Assembly (NCBI GenBank): GCA_964346725.1
Contig: CAYFVM010000004.1
Span: forward strand, 1 to 64,000
Source: UBA1715 sp964346725
GTDB taxonomy: Bacteria; Bacteroidota; Bacteroidia; Bacteroidales; UBA1715
Reading direction: 5' to 3'
DNA length: 64,000 nucleotides
Shown here: positions 49,442 to 57,113 of the stretch, in pieces
Position numbering within the stretch: position 1 is the stretch's first letter
Layout: each line of letters starts with the position of its first letter
The notes under the pieces: generated by a model
The model's input: only the letters and a program-made list of their open reading frames with translations
What the model was told of the DNA's origin: nothing
Databases searched by the model: none
Position numbers and translations under genes: made by a program

Positions 49442-50149
49442 ATGATAAAAATTGTTGTGCTAACCGGAGCCGGCATTAGCGTAGAATCAGGAATAAAAGC
49501 ATTTCGTTCAGAAGATGGTTTGTGGGAGAATTATCCTGTTGAAGACGTTGCAACACATAGCGCATGGTTTCGCAATCCACAATTGATACTTGATTTTTAC
49601 AATACCATGCGTACCAATCTCCAAGCCAAAGAACCAAACCGTGCGCACCAGTGTTTGGTAGAAATGGAGGAATTCTTTCAAGTAACTATTATAACGCAAA
49701 ATGTTGATAATCTGCACGAAAGAGCCGGGAGCTCGAATGTAATTCATCTTCACGGAGAACTTACCAAAGGGTGCAGTTCTGTTCACGAATCAGACTCTCG
49801 CTATTTTGTAGAAATTGGCTATAATCCTATTCACATGGGAGACAAAGCCCCTGATGGTTCTCAACTTCGTCCGCAGATAGTTTTCTTCGAAGAAGCCGTT
49901 CCCAATATAGAGCCGGCTATTCACCTGACTGCCGAAGCCGATATTCTCATGGTAATTGGAACTTCTATGCAAGTATATCCGGCTGCGAGCCTTGTACGAT
50001 ACGTCACACACGGAACACCAATTTATTTCATCGACCCAAATCCGCAAGTATCTGCCTTAGAAAATCTTACGGTTATTGCAGAAAAAGCCTCAACGGGCGT
50101 TGACAAAGCCTACGAAATGATTTTGGAACGATTGGCGAAAACGGAATAA
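49442..50149 (+). CDS. Sir2-family NAD-dependent deacylase lacking zinc cysteines
   Basis: 235 residues of sirtuin fold: NAD loop 'VLTGAGISVESGI', 'FRSEDGLWENY', 'TQNVDNLHERAG', catalytic His104 in 'VIHLHGEL', and 'VIGTSMQVYPAA'. The usual zinc site of two Cys-x2-Cys pairs after the catalytic His is absent: the only cysteines are Cys71 and Cys111, and the segment 'KGCSSVHESDSRYF' replaces it. Zinc-less sirtuins are familiar in Bacteroidota. It would remove acyl groups from lysines in the cytoplasm. It follows nrdG by 36 bases, and its stop abuts the stop of the convergent xseA with no base between. Confidence 0.9.
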   Translation: MIKIVVLTGAGISVESGIKAFRSEDGLWENYPVEDVATHSAWFRNPQLILDFYNTMRTNLQAKEPNRAHQCLVEMEEFFQVTIITQNVDNLHERAGSSNVIHLHGELTKGCSSVHESDSRYFVEIGYNPIHMGDKAPDGSQLRPQIVFFEEAVPNIEPAIHLTAEADILMVIGTSMQVYPAASLVRYVTHGTPIYFIDPNPQVSALENLTVIAEKASTGVDKAYEMILERLAKTE

Positions 50150-51451
50150 TTACTGCACCTCACTCGTTACTTGTCCATCGCTGAAATGAGTAACAATAAC
50201 ATCGCCAGCCTGCACTTGCGACTTTGAACGAATCATTTCGCCTTTGGCATTTGCAGTGAACGTATACCCTTGCTTTAGAATATTTTCGGGATTTCGAGCA
50301 ACAATTGAAGTTTCTACCACTTGCAGCTTTGACCTCGCTTGCAACAAGCGTTTTTCGATTAATTCCTGAATTTTTCTTGCTATTGCCAGCAAACCACTTT
50401 GCTGTTCCGACAAGCGTAACTGTGCTATATGCGTTATTTTTTGCCCAAACGACGACAATGTATTGTTCGTTTTTACAATCGCAAATTTCAAACTCTGCGA
50501 TATTCGCGCCTGAAAATCGCTTATCATAGCTGTTTGCTGTTGCAATTCATCGGCTATTGCGATTTCTATACGATACGTAACCTCAGCCAATTGTTCTACA
50601 AAAGCACTACATTCGTCTATCAAAAATTCAGCAACAGCAGTTGGTGTTTTGAGCGACGTATTGGCCACCATATCGGTTATTGATTGATCTTTGTCGTGGC
50701 CAATTCCGGTAATCACGGGCAACGGAAATTGTGCTACGTTGGCTGCAATTGCATAACTGTCGAACCAGCGTAAATCAGTGCGAGCGCCGCCACCGCGAAT
50801 AATCACCACAACGTCAAAATCGGTTTCACGTTTGTAAATTTCATCAAGTTGCGCCACAATTGTAGCCTCAACATCGGCACCTTGCATGGCAGCAGGAAAA
50901 AGTTGTGTTTGAAAAACTATGCCGTATTTATTTTGTTGCAATTGTTGCATAAAATCTTGATAGCCGGCAGCCGTTGACGACGAAATAATTGCCACACGCT
51001 GAGGAACCAGCGCCATTGAAATTTCTTTGTTCAAATCCATCACGCCGTCTTCTTCAAGCTGACGGATAATTTTCATACGACGTTGCTCGTCCTCGCCTAC
51101 CGTGTAGGTTGGATTTATGTCGGTTATCACCAAACTGAAACCGTACATGGCATGAAACGAAACGGAAACTTGTACCAAAATTTTCATGCCCACCGTAAGT
51201 TCACTGCCGGTTTCCGACACAAAATATGGCCCTAACATTCGGTAGGTGTTGACCCACACCACGGCGCGCATTTTTGCCGTAGGATTTTGCTCTCTTTCAG
51301 GTTTTTCAATCAATTCTAGAAAACAATGCCCTGTGCGATTGACTTGAATTTCACTTATTTCCGCAACAACCCAATAGGTTGGTTCCAAAGTCCGTTCAAG
51401 CCCTTCTGTAATTTGCGCTGCTAACTCCGATAATGAAATTCCTTCGTCCAT
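50150..51451 (-). CDS. xseA: Exodeoxyribonuclease VII large subunit
   Basis: 433 residues from the ATG of 'MDEGISLSELAAQITEGLE'; the longer open frame reaches into the neighbouring gene's promoter and is rejected. An OB-fold domain (about residues 1-100, 'TGHCFLELIEKP') is followed by the catalytic core ('QRVAIISSSTAAGYQDF', 'DVVVIIRGGGARTDL', 'ITGIGHDKDQSITD') and a coiled-coil C-terminus. With XseB it degrades single-stranded DNA. The usual adjacent xseB is not present: the stop touches the convergent sirtuin gene, leaving no room. Confidence 0.94.
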   Translation of the reverse strand: MDEGISLSELAAQITEGLERTLEPTYWVVAEISEIQVNRTGHCFLELIEKPEREQNPTAKMRAVVWVNTYRMLGPYFVSETGSELTVGMKILVQVSVSFHAMYGFSLVITDINPTYTVGEDEQRRMKIIRQLEEDGVMDLNKEISMALVPQRVAIISSSTAAGYQDFMQQLQQNKYGIVFQTQLFPAAMQGADVEATIVAQLDEIYKRETDFDVVVIIRGGGARTDLRWFDSYAIAANVAQFPLPVITGIGHDKDQSITDMVANTSLKTPTAVAEFLIDECSAFVEQLAEVTYRIEIAIADELQQQTAMISDFQARISQSLKFAIVKTNNTLSSFGQKITHIAQLRLSEQQSGLLAIARKIQELIEKRLLQARSKLQVVETSIVARNPENILKQGYTFTANAKGEMIRSKSQVQAGDVIVTHFSDGQVTSEVQ

Positions 51452-51455
51452 ACGA

Positions 51456-51484
51456 CAAAGGTAGAAAAATAAACTGTACTTTTG
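51456..51484. promoter_or_regulatory. Back-to-back -7 boxes of xseA and the O-methyltransferase gene
   Basis: TACCTTTG on the minus strand (51463-51456) ends 4 bases before the xseA ATG. TACTTTTG on the plus strand (51477-51484) ends 5 bases before the methyltransferase ATG. Both fit TAnnTTTG; at this distance both mRNAs would start at or next to the start codon. No -33 elements were found. Confidence 0.5.
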
Positions 51485-51489
51485 TTTGC

Positions 51490-52137
51490 ATGAAAACGAA
51501 ATCAGAACTGCTATTGCAGGCATATATTGAAAATCACATTGACGACGAGCCGGAGCTTCTCAAGGAACTTCGCCGACAAGCTTTTCTCACGCTTTTGCAC
51601 CCTCGCATGCTTTCGGGACATGTGCAAGGACGCATTCTCAAAATGTTTATGGAAATGATTCGCCCCAAACATGTGGTTGAAATTGGCACGTACACCGGCT
51701 ATTCCGCTCTTTGCATTGCCGAAGGTCTTGCGGATAAGGCGGTGCTCGACACGATTGAAATTAACGATGAATTGGAAGACAAAATTCTCAAGTTTTTCAA
51801 CGCTTCGGAACATGGCAAAAAAATTAAGTTGCACATAGGCGATGCCGTTGAAGTCATTAAATCATTGCCCTACAAGATTGATGCAGCGTTTATTGATGGT
51901 AATAAACGCCACTATATCGCATACTACGAAGCTTGCATGGAAAAACTGAATGCCGGAGGGTTTCTTTTTGCCGACAACACGCTCTGGGACGGCCACGTAA
52001 TTGACGAAGTAGTTGACAAAAACGATTTGCAAACTATGGGTATTCTTGAATTTAACCAAATGATAAAAAACGATGCGCGCGTAGAAAAAGTGATTTTACC
52101 CATTCGCGACGGCATAACCATCGTTCGAAAACTATAG
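51490..52137 (+). CDS. Class I SAM-dependent O-methyltransferase
   Basis: 215 residues starting at 'MKTKSELLLQAYIENHI'; upstream codons overlap xseA. SAM-binding motif I 'VVEIGTYTGYSALCIAEGL', motif II 'DTIEINDELEDK', the metal-binding 'AAFIDGNKRHYIAYYEACM' and 'FADNTLWDGHV' match the catechol-type (COMT-like, O-MT_3) methyltransferases. Substrate unknown. The stop overlaps that of the convergent PAP2 gene in the palindrome CTATAG. Confidence 0.92.
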   Translation: MKTKSELLLQAYIENHIDDEPELLKELRRQAFLTLLHPRMLSGHVQGRILKMFMEMIRPKHVVEIGTYTGYSALCIAEGLADKAVLDTIEINDELEDKILKFFNASEHGKKIKLHIGDAVEVIKSLPYKIDAAFIDGNKRHYIAYYEACMEKLNAGGFLFADNTLWDGHVIDEVVDKNDLQTMGILEFNQMIKNDARVEKVILPIRDGITIVRKL

Positions 52138-52938
52138 TTTCACCACCACCGACATAGGCATTACAACGGTATTTTTCATTGGTTGATGTTTGTGTAACCA
52201 CGGCACAACTATTCCACACAAAGCGCCAAAAGCATACCCCGTGAGTACGTCTGTCGGAAAATGTCGTCCCGACTCTATTCGCATACCACCAATTACGATA
52301 GGCATAGCCGCTGCCATTCCCCATCCTACATAGCTTTGCCAAGATTTTCCGTAGGTCTGAGAAATAATAGAAGCAGCAAAAAAAGAACTTGCCGCAGTAA
52401 ACGAAGTGTGCATAGAGAAATATGAAAATCGCGCATCTCGCTCCATTTTACCCGCCAACGGCGCTTCGTCGATATACACATATGGACGCGTGCGATGCAC
52501 CAACGTTTTTACCAATAAATTGGTAGTATAGGTTAAGGCCATGGTCTCTATATACATTGTCCCATAAATAGCCGAATTTCTCCAAAAGTCAGGACACGAA
52601 GGACTTTGTGCCAACGAAATTGCGCCCACCGATGCTATTCCCGATAACATGAAACCCACAGCCATATAATCACTCGTCTTGGCTATAGGGTTTGAATATT
52701 GGGAAGTGGCATATCTGTCAAACGAATTTACGTGCGAAGGATCAAGAGAATTAATTTGGTCAATGGTTAATGGTGTAGTTTTTTGTTGACATAGCAAACC
52801 TACACCACCTGTTACTAACGAGTAACTTACCAACGCCAAATCAGTGCCGAGTCGCAAAGAATATGCCCCGGTTTGCCCCAAGACACTGCTTGAAAGCATT
52901 GCTATACAAATAAACAAGGGAAAAAGTAATCGTTTCAT
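52132..52938 (-). CDS. PAP2-family membrane phosphatase
   Basis: 268 residues from the ATG at 52938 (MKRLLFPLFICIAMLSSSVLGQ, signal or first membrane segment); a TTG six bases upstream is a weaker alternative. The three phosphatase motifs are visible: 'KTLVHRTRP' (K-x6-RP), 'SMHTSF' with the catalytic His, and 'RIESGRHFPTD' (R-x5-H-x3-D). Such enzymes dephosphorylate lipid phosphates such as undecaprenyl pyrophosphate, phosphatidate or lipid A. The substrate is not determined. Confidence 0.9.
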   Translation of the reverse strand: MKRLLFPLFICIAMLSSSVLGQTGAYSLRLGTDLALVSYSLVTGGVGLLCQQKTTPLTIDQINSLDPSHVNSFDRYATSQYSNPIAKTSDYMAVGFMLSGIASVGAISLAQSPSCPDFWRNSAIYGTMYIETMALTYTTNLLVKTLVHRTRPYVYIDEAPLAGKMERDARFSYFSMHTSFTAASSFFAASIISQTYGKSWQSYVGWGMAAAMPIVIGGMRIESGRHFPTDVLTGYAFGALCGIVVPWLHKHQPMKNTVVMPMSVVVKL

Positions 52939-53015
52939 TCTCAAAATACTACATAATTAAACAGCATAAAAGTCTGAAAAATTTTGAGAAAAATAAGAAA
53001 AATAAAAGAATTGTG

Positions 53016-53023
53016 TATATTTG
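53016..53023 (+). promoter_or_regulatory. Candidate -7 box for the tRNA-Leu/tRNA-Cys unit
   Basis: TATATTTG fits TAnnTTTG and ends 11 bases before the mature tRNA-Leu 5' end. No -33 TTTG at 19-base spacing. Confidence 0.5.
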
Positions 53024-53034
53024 CACCACCAAAT

Positions 53035-53118
53035 GCCAAAGTGGCGGAATTGGTAGACGCGCTGGACTCAAAATCCAGTGATAGCAATATCGTGCGGGTT
53101 CGATTCCCGCCTTTGGTA
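53035..53118 (+). tRNA. tRNA-Leu (CAA)
   Basis: Acceptor GCCAAAG pairs with CTTTGGT (terminal G-U). The anticodon loop CTCAAAA gives anticodon CAA, a long variable arm (GATAGCAATATC) is present, and the T arm is GCGGGTTCGATTCCCGC. CCA is not encoded. Reads UUG. Confidence 0.95.
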
Positions 53119-53120
53119 CT

Positions 53121-53143
53121 AAGTCTTAGAAATAAGACTTTTT
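53121..53143 (+). terminator. GNRA-loop hairpin with short T run between the two tRNAs
   Basis: AAGTCTTA and TAAGACTT form a perfect 8-base stem closed by GAAA and followed by TTT, only two bases past tRNA-Leu and two bases before tRNA-Cys. It may be a partial terminator or a processing signal. Confidence 0.6.
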
Positions 53144-53145
53144 AT

Positions 53146-53217
53146 GGTTCCTTGGATGAGTGGCTTAGTCACCGGTCTGCAAAACCGTCTACGGCGGTTC
53201 GAATCCGCCAGGAACCT
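53146..53217 (+). tRNA. tRNA-Cys (GCA)
   Basis: Acceptor GGTTCCT pairs with AGGAACC, discriminator T. The D stem is GAT/GTC, the anticodon loop CTGCAAA gives GCA, and the T arm is GGCGGTTCGAATCCGCC. CCA is not encoded. Confidence 0.95.
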
Positions 53218-53221
53218 CCCA

Positions 53222-53247
53222 GGGAGACTTTACAGTCTCCCTTTTTT
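53222..53247 (+). terminator. Terminator after tRNA-Cys
   Basis: GGGAGACT and AGTCTCCC pair perfectly around TTAC and are followed by six T. Confidence 0.9.
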
Positions 53248-53362
53248 ATTTCAAGCCTATGAGAAAATACAATTATTCATGTGGTTCTTCTGACATTTTT
53301 AAATAACTGATTTTTTTGCAACATTTTTTTTTGTCGTTATGAATTTTATTACAAAATATCAA

Positions 53363-53370
53363 TATATTTG
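53363..53370 (+). promoter_or_regulatory. Candidate -7 box for the leu operon leader
   Basis: TATATTTG fits TAnnTTTG, 8 bases before the leader peptide ATG, so the transcript would have an almost absent 5' leader. No -33 element at the usual spacing. Confidence 0.5.
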
Positions 53371-53378
53371 CAACAGAT

Positions 53379-53435
53379 ATGAAACAAACTATAACTAACA
53401 TATTACTCGCTCTCTTGCTCATTGGTATTTGCTAA
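53379..53435 (+). CDS. Leucine-rich leader peptide of the leuACD operon (18 aa)
   Basis: The short frame encodes MKQTITNILLALLLIGIC and ends in TAA. Five of six consecutive codons (53403-53420: TTA CTC GCT CTC TTG CTC) are leucine, and isoleucine codons flank them. It sits just after a -7 box and directly before a terminator/antiterminator, 79 bases upstream of leuA. By analogy with trp/leu/his leaders, the translating ribosome reads leucyl-tRNA supply: stalling at the leucine codons would leave the sequence at the stop codon free to pair. The peptide itself probably has no function. No homologue name is claimed. Confidence 0.85.
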   Translation: MKQTITNILLALLLIGIC

Positions 53436-53497
53436 GGGGTTGAGAAATATATGTTGTGTAACAAATAACCCCTTGGCTATGGCTTAGGGGTTTTTTT
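53434..53497 (+). promoter_or_regulatory. Leucine attenuator: antiterminator and intrinsic terminator before leuA
   Basis: Segment 2, AAGGGGTT (53434-53441), overlaps the leader stop codon and is perfectly complementary to segment 3, AACCCCTT (53467-53474). Segment 3 can instead pair with segment 4 (53482-53492, GCTTAGGGGTT) in a hairpin with loop TATG. That hairpin is followed by seven T (53491-53497) and is a good intrinsic terminator. A ribosome at the leader stop would cover segment 2 and allow termination. One stalled on the leucine codons, 14 or more bases earlier, would leave it free for the 2:3 antiterminator. The two structures are mutually exclusive. Confidence 0.85.
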
Positions 53498-53513
53498 ATT
53501 AAAATATAAGACT

Positions 53514-55019
53514 ATGGATAATAACAAAGTTTACATTTTCGACACTACGCTTCGCGATGGCGAGCAGGCTCCCGGTAATCAATTAAACATGATTGAAAAG
53601 TTGGAAGTTGCGCGTGCACTCGAAGAACTTGGCGTAGATATTATTGAGGCAGGATTCCCTATCTCCAGCCCCGGTGATTTTGAATCGGTTATGCAAATAT
53701 CTAAAACGGTAACAAATCCTACCGTTTGCGGATTGACTCGTGCAATACAAAAAGATATTGACGTTGCCGCTGATGCACTTCGTTATGCAAAACATCCACG
53801 TATTCATACCGGATTAGGAACATCGCCATATCATATTTTTCACAAATTGAAATCAACACCCGAAGAAATCATTACTCGTGGCGTTGACGCAGTGAAATAT
53901 GCCAAAAAATATGTGGAAGACGTAGAATTTTATTGTGAAGATGCCGGTCGTACCGACAATGAATATCTTGCACGTGTGGTTGAGGCTGTAATTGCTGCCG
54001 GAGCTACTGTGGTAAATATTCCTGACACTACCGGATACTGCTTACCTACTGAATTTGGTGAAAAAATCAAATACTTGATTGACAATGTGCCAAATATTCA
54101 CAAAGCAATCATTTCTACCCACTGCCACAACGATTTGGGAATGGCTACCGCCAACACCGTAATGGGCGTATTAAACGGAGCTCGCCAAGTTGAAGTTGCA
54201 ATGAACGGTGTGGGTGAACGTGCCGGAAATACTGCACTTGAAGAAGTTGTAATGGCAATTCGCAGTCACAAAGGATTAAATCTTGAAACCGGCATTGTTA
54301 CGCCAAACATTATCCGCACGAGCAAAATGATTCAACGGTTAATGAAAAGCCCTGTGCAAGCAAACAAAGCCATTGTTGGTAAAAATGCATTTGCACACTC
54401 TTCGGGCATACACCAAGACGGTGTACTTAAAAACCGTGAGAACTACGAAATCATTGACCCTAAAGATGTTGGTGTAGATGAATCGTCAATCATTTTGACA
54501 GCTCGTAGTGGTCATGCTGCATTAAAATATCGCTTACAATTATTAGGCTACACGTTTGAAAATGAAGAACTTGACAAAATGTATGATAAGTTCTTGAAAA
54601 TGGCCGACCAGAAAAAAATTGTAAACGACGAAGATTTACTTGTGTTAGTTGGCAAAGACACCAAAAAACGAGAACGTGCCATTACTATTCAGCAATTACA
54701 AGTAGTGTGCGGAAATTCAACAATTCCTACCGCTACCGTTTCTTTGAATATTAAAGGCGAAACCAAAACAGAATCAGCCATGGGAAATGGACCGGTTGAT
54801 GCTGCATACAGTGCCGTTAAGAGAATTTTTAAAGACAAAAAAATATATTTGCAAGAATTTTTAATTCAAGGCTTCAATGGCGGTTCCGACGATAGCGGAC
54901 GCGTATCGGTACAAGTAGAATGCGATAAGCACTACTATCAAGGACTTGGTGTTGATACCGATATTGTTACTGCATCGGTTGATGCGCTCGTTGACGCAAT
55001 TAGTAAAGCATTAGAATAA
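53514..55019 (+). CDS. leuA: 2-isopropylmalate synthase
   Basis: 501 residues. The N-terminal TIM barrel carries 'FDTTLRDGEQAPGNQ' (metal Asp, catalytic Arg) and the metal-binding 'STHCHNDLGMATAN', and the C-terminal LeuA allosteric domain ('QQLQVVCGNSTIPTATVSL') is where leucine feedback acts in the family. First committed step of leucine synthesis, condensing 2-oxoisovalerate with acetyl-CoA. First gene of leuACD, controlled by the upstream attenuator. No truncation. Confidence 0.96.
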   Translation: MDNNKVYIFDTTLRDGEQAPGNQLNMIEKLEVARALEELGVDIIEAGFPISSPGDFESVMQISKTVTNPTVCGLTRAIQKDIDVAADALRYAKHPRIHTGLGTSPYHIFHKLKSTPEEIITRGVDAVKYAKKYVEDVEFYCEDAGRTDNEYLARVVEAVIAAGATVVNIPDTTGYCLPTEFGEKIKYLIDNVPNIHKAIISTHCHNDLGMATANTVMGVLNGARQVEVAMNGVGERAGNTALEEVVMAIRSHKGLNLETGIVTPNIIRTSKMIQRLMKSPVQANKAIVGKNAFAHSSGIHQDGVLKNRENYEIIDPKDVGVDESSIILTARSGHAALKYRLQLLGYTFENEELDKMYDKFLKMADQKKIVNDEDLLVLVGKDTKKRERAITIQQLQVVCGNSTIPTATVSLNIKGETKTESAMGNGPVDAAYSAVKRIFKDKKIYLQEFLIQGFNGGSDDSGRVSVQVECDKHYYQGLGVDTDIVTASVDALVDAISKALE

Positions 55020-55035
55020 CGATAAATTATATACA

Positions 55036-56427
55036 ATGGGAAAAACATTATTTGAAAAGATTTGGGACGCGCATGTGGTGCAGGTTGTAAAGGACGGTCC
55101 TACACAGTTGTACATTGACCGTTTATACGGACACGAAGTTACAACTCCTCAAGCTTTCGACACCCTCCGTGACAAAGGAATCAAGGTTTTCCGCCCAAAC
55201 CAAGTTATAGCAATGCCCGACCATAACACACCTTCTGACCAACAGGAGGTTATCAACGACCCTATCGGTCGCAAGCAGGTTGACACATTGACAAAAAACT
55301 GTGCTGAATTCGGCATAACATATTTTGCCATGGGAACCAAAGACAATGGAATTATTCACGTAGTTGGTCCTGAAAAAGGATTATCACTACCGGGAATGAC
55401 CATCGTTTGTGGTGATTCTCACACCTCTACTCACGGTGCTGTTGGCGCTCTTGCAATGGGTATAGGAACAAGTGAAGTTGCAGAAGTATTGGCAAGCCAA
55501 TGTATTTTGCAAAGCAAACCTAAAGCAATGCGCATCAATGTAGAAGGCACATTGCAACCGGGAGTTACCGCAAAAGACATTGCGCTCTATATTATGGCAC
55601 AAATGACTACTTCGGGTGCTACAGGCTACGCCGTTGAATACGCTGGTTCTACTATTCGCAACCTTTCTATGGAAGGAAGATTAACATTATCAAACCTTTC
55701 AATTGAAATGGGTTCACGTGCCGGTATTATTGCTCCTGACGAAACCACATTTGCGTACCTTAAAAATCGCGAATATGCGCCAAAAGGTGCTGATTGGGAC
55801 AAAGCAGTTGCATACTGGCAAACTCTCAAAAGCGATGACGATGCTGTTTTTGACAAAGAAATTACGTACCGCGCAGAAGACATAAAACCACGTATCACAT
55901 ACGGAACAAATCCGGGAGCAGGTATTGCGATTGACGAAACAATCCCCACACTTGACGGTTTAAGCGATGCTGAAAAATTACAATTGCAATCACAACTTGA
56001 CTATATGCAATTTAAACCGGGACAAAAATTAGAAGGTGTTCCTGTTGATTATTGTTTCCTTGGCGCTTGCACCAATGGTCGTATTGAAGACTTTCGTGCA
56101 TTTGCATCAATTGTAAAAGGCAAAAAGAAAGCTGCAAATGTTGTTGCATGGTTAGTTCCAGGTTCTTGGTTGGTTCGTCAACAAATTATTGACGAAGGAA
56201 TTGACAAGATTCTTGAAGCAGCCGGCTTTGAACTTCGTTTGCCATCATGCTCTTCATGCCTTGCTATGAATCCAGATAAAGTACCTGCAGGCAAGTTGTC
56301 AATATCAACATCAAACCGTAACTTCGTTGGCCGTCAAGGTCCTGGAGCTCGTACGGTACTTGCATCACCGCTTGTTGTAGCAGCTAGTGCTATTACCGGC
56401 GTAATTACTGACCCTCGTAAATTATAG
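55036..56427 (+). CDS. leuC: 3-isopropylmalate dehydratase large subunit
   Basis: 463 residues with the aconitase-family [4Fe-4S] cysteines in 'FLGACTNGRIEDF' and 'SCSSCLAMNPDK', the substrate loop 'VCGDSHTSTHGAVGALAMGIG', and the start 'KTLFEKIWDAHVV'. It isomerises 2- to 3-isopropylmalate with LeuD. It follows leuA by 16 bases and precedes leuD by 4 bases. Confidence 0.97.
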   Translation: MGKTLFEKIWDAHVVQVVKDGPTQLYIDRLYGHEVTTPQAFDTLRDKGIKVFRPNQVIAMPDHNTPSDQQEVINDPIGRKQVDTLTKNCAEFGITYFAMGTKDNGIIHVVGPEKGLSLPGMTIVCGDSHTSTHGAVGALAMGIGTSEVAEVLASQCILQSKPKAMRINVEGTLQPGVTAKDIALYIMAQMTTSGATGYAVEYAGSTIRNLSMEGRLTLSNLSIEMGSRAGIIAPDETTFAYLKNREYAPKGADWDKAVAYWQTLKSDDDAVFDKEITYRAEDIKPRITYGTNPGAGIAIDETIPTLDGLSDAEKLQLQSQLDYMQFKPGQKLEGVPVDYCFLGACTNGRIEDFRAFASIVKGKKKAANVVAWLVPGSWLVRQQIIDEGIDKILEAAGFELRLPSCSSCLAMNPDKVPAGKLSISTSNRNFVGRQGPGARTVLASPLVVAASAITGVITDPRKL

Positions 56428-56431
56428 AACT

Positions 56432-57058
56432 ATGGCTAAAGAAAAATTCAATATAATCAAATCTACCTGTATTCCGGTTGCTATAGACAACTGCAATACC
56501 GATTTAATCATTCCTGCGCGCTACTTAGCAAGCACAACTCGTGACCCGCAATTCTTTGGCGACGCATTTATGCACGATCTTCGCTACGATGGTGAAGGAA
56601 AAGCAAACGCTGACTTCGTATTGAATCAGCCAAATTTCTCTGAAAAACCTCGCGAAGGTGTTCACGAAATTATTGTTGCAGGTCAAAACTGGGGCTCAGG
56701 ATCTAGCCGCGAACATGCAGCATGGGCAATTGCGGGATATGGTGTACGCGTTGTTATTTCATCAAGTTTTGCTGATATTCACCGCAACAACTTGCTTAAC
56801 TGCTTTGTGTTGCCAGTAATTGTTAGTCCTGAATTCCAACAAGAATTGTTCGCTTCAATTGCAAAAGATCCAAAAACAATTGTAACAGTTGATCTTCCAA
56901 ACCAAACGGTGACGAATGAAGCAACAGGCAAAAGCGAAAAGTTTGAAATAAACGGCTACAAAAAGCATTGTCTTATCAATGCGCTTGACGACATTGACTA
57001 TTTATTGTCGGTACAAGACAAGACTGAGACTTACGAGAAAACTGCAAAGAAATATTAG
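56432..57058 (+). CDS. leuD: 3-isopropylmalate dehydratase small subunit
   Basis: 208 residues: swivel domain of the dehydratase with 'DNCNTDLIIPARYL' and 'GQNWGSGSSREHAAWAIAGYG'. Last gene of the operon; leuB (3-isopropylmalate dehydrogenase) does not follow and must lie elsewhere. A strong terminator begins 22 bases after the stop. Confidence 0.97.
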   Translation: MAKEKFNIIKSTCIPVAIDNCNTDLIIPARYLASTTRDPQFFGDAFMHDLRYDGEGKANADFVLNQPNFSEKPREGVHEIIVAGQNWGSGSSREHAAWAIAGYGVRVVISSSFADIHRNNLLNCFVLPVIVSPEFQQELFASIAKDPKTIVTVDLPNQTVTNEATGKSEKFEINGYKKHCLINALDDIDYLLSVQDKTETYEKTAKKY

Positions 57059-57080
57059 TATTTACTCAAATTATAAGAAA

Positions 57081-57113
57081 CGTCCGATGATTCACTTTAT
57101 CGGACGTTTTTTT
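57081..57113. terminator. Terminator of leuACD, overlapping the mntP stop
   Basis: CGTCCGAT and ATCGGACG form a perfect 8-base stem followed by seven T. The T run includes the mntP stop codon on the other strand. A shorter A run lies on the other side, so it may work in both directions. Confidence 0.88.

Noticed and set aside
52984..53262. 92-codon frame across the tRNA-Leu and tRNA-Cys genes
   Set aside because: Translation of tRNA genes and their hairpins; both tRNAs fold well.
52981..53370. TTTG-like elements 29 bases (instead of 19) before -7 boxes at the tRNA and leu promoters and at metG
   Set aside because: Three cases in AT-rich sequence are within what chance could give; TTTG is too short to support a new spacing class.
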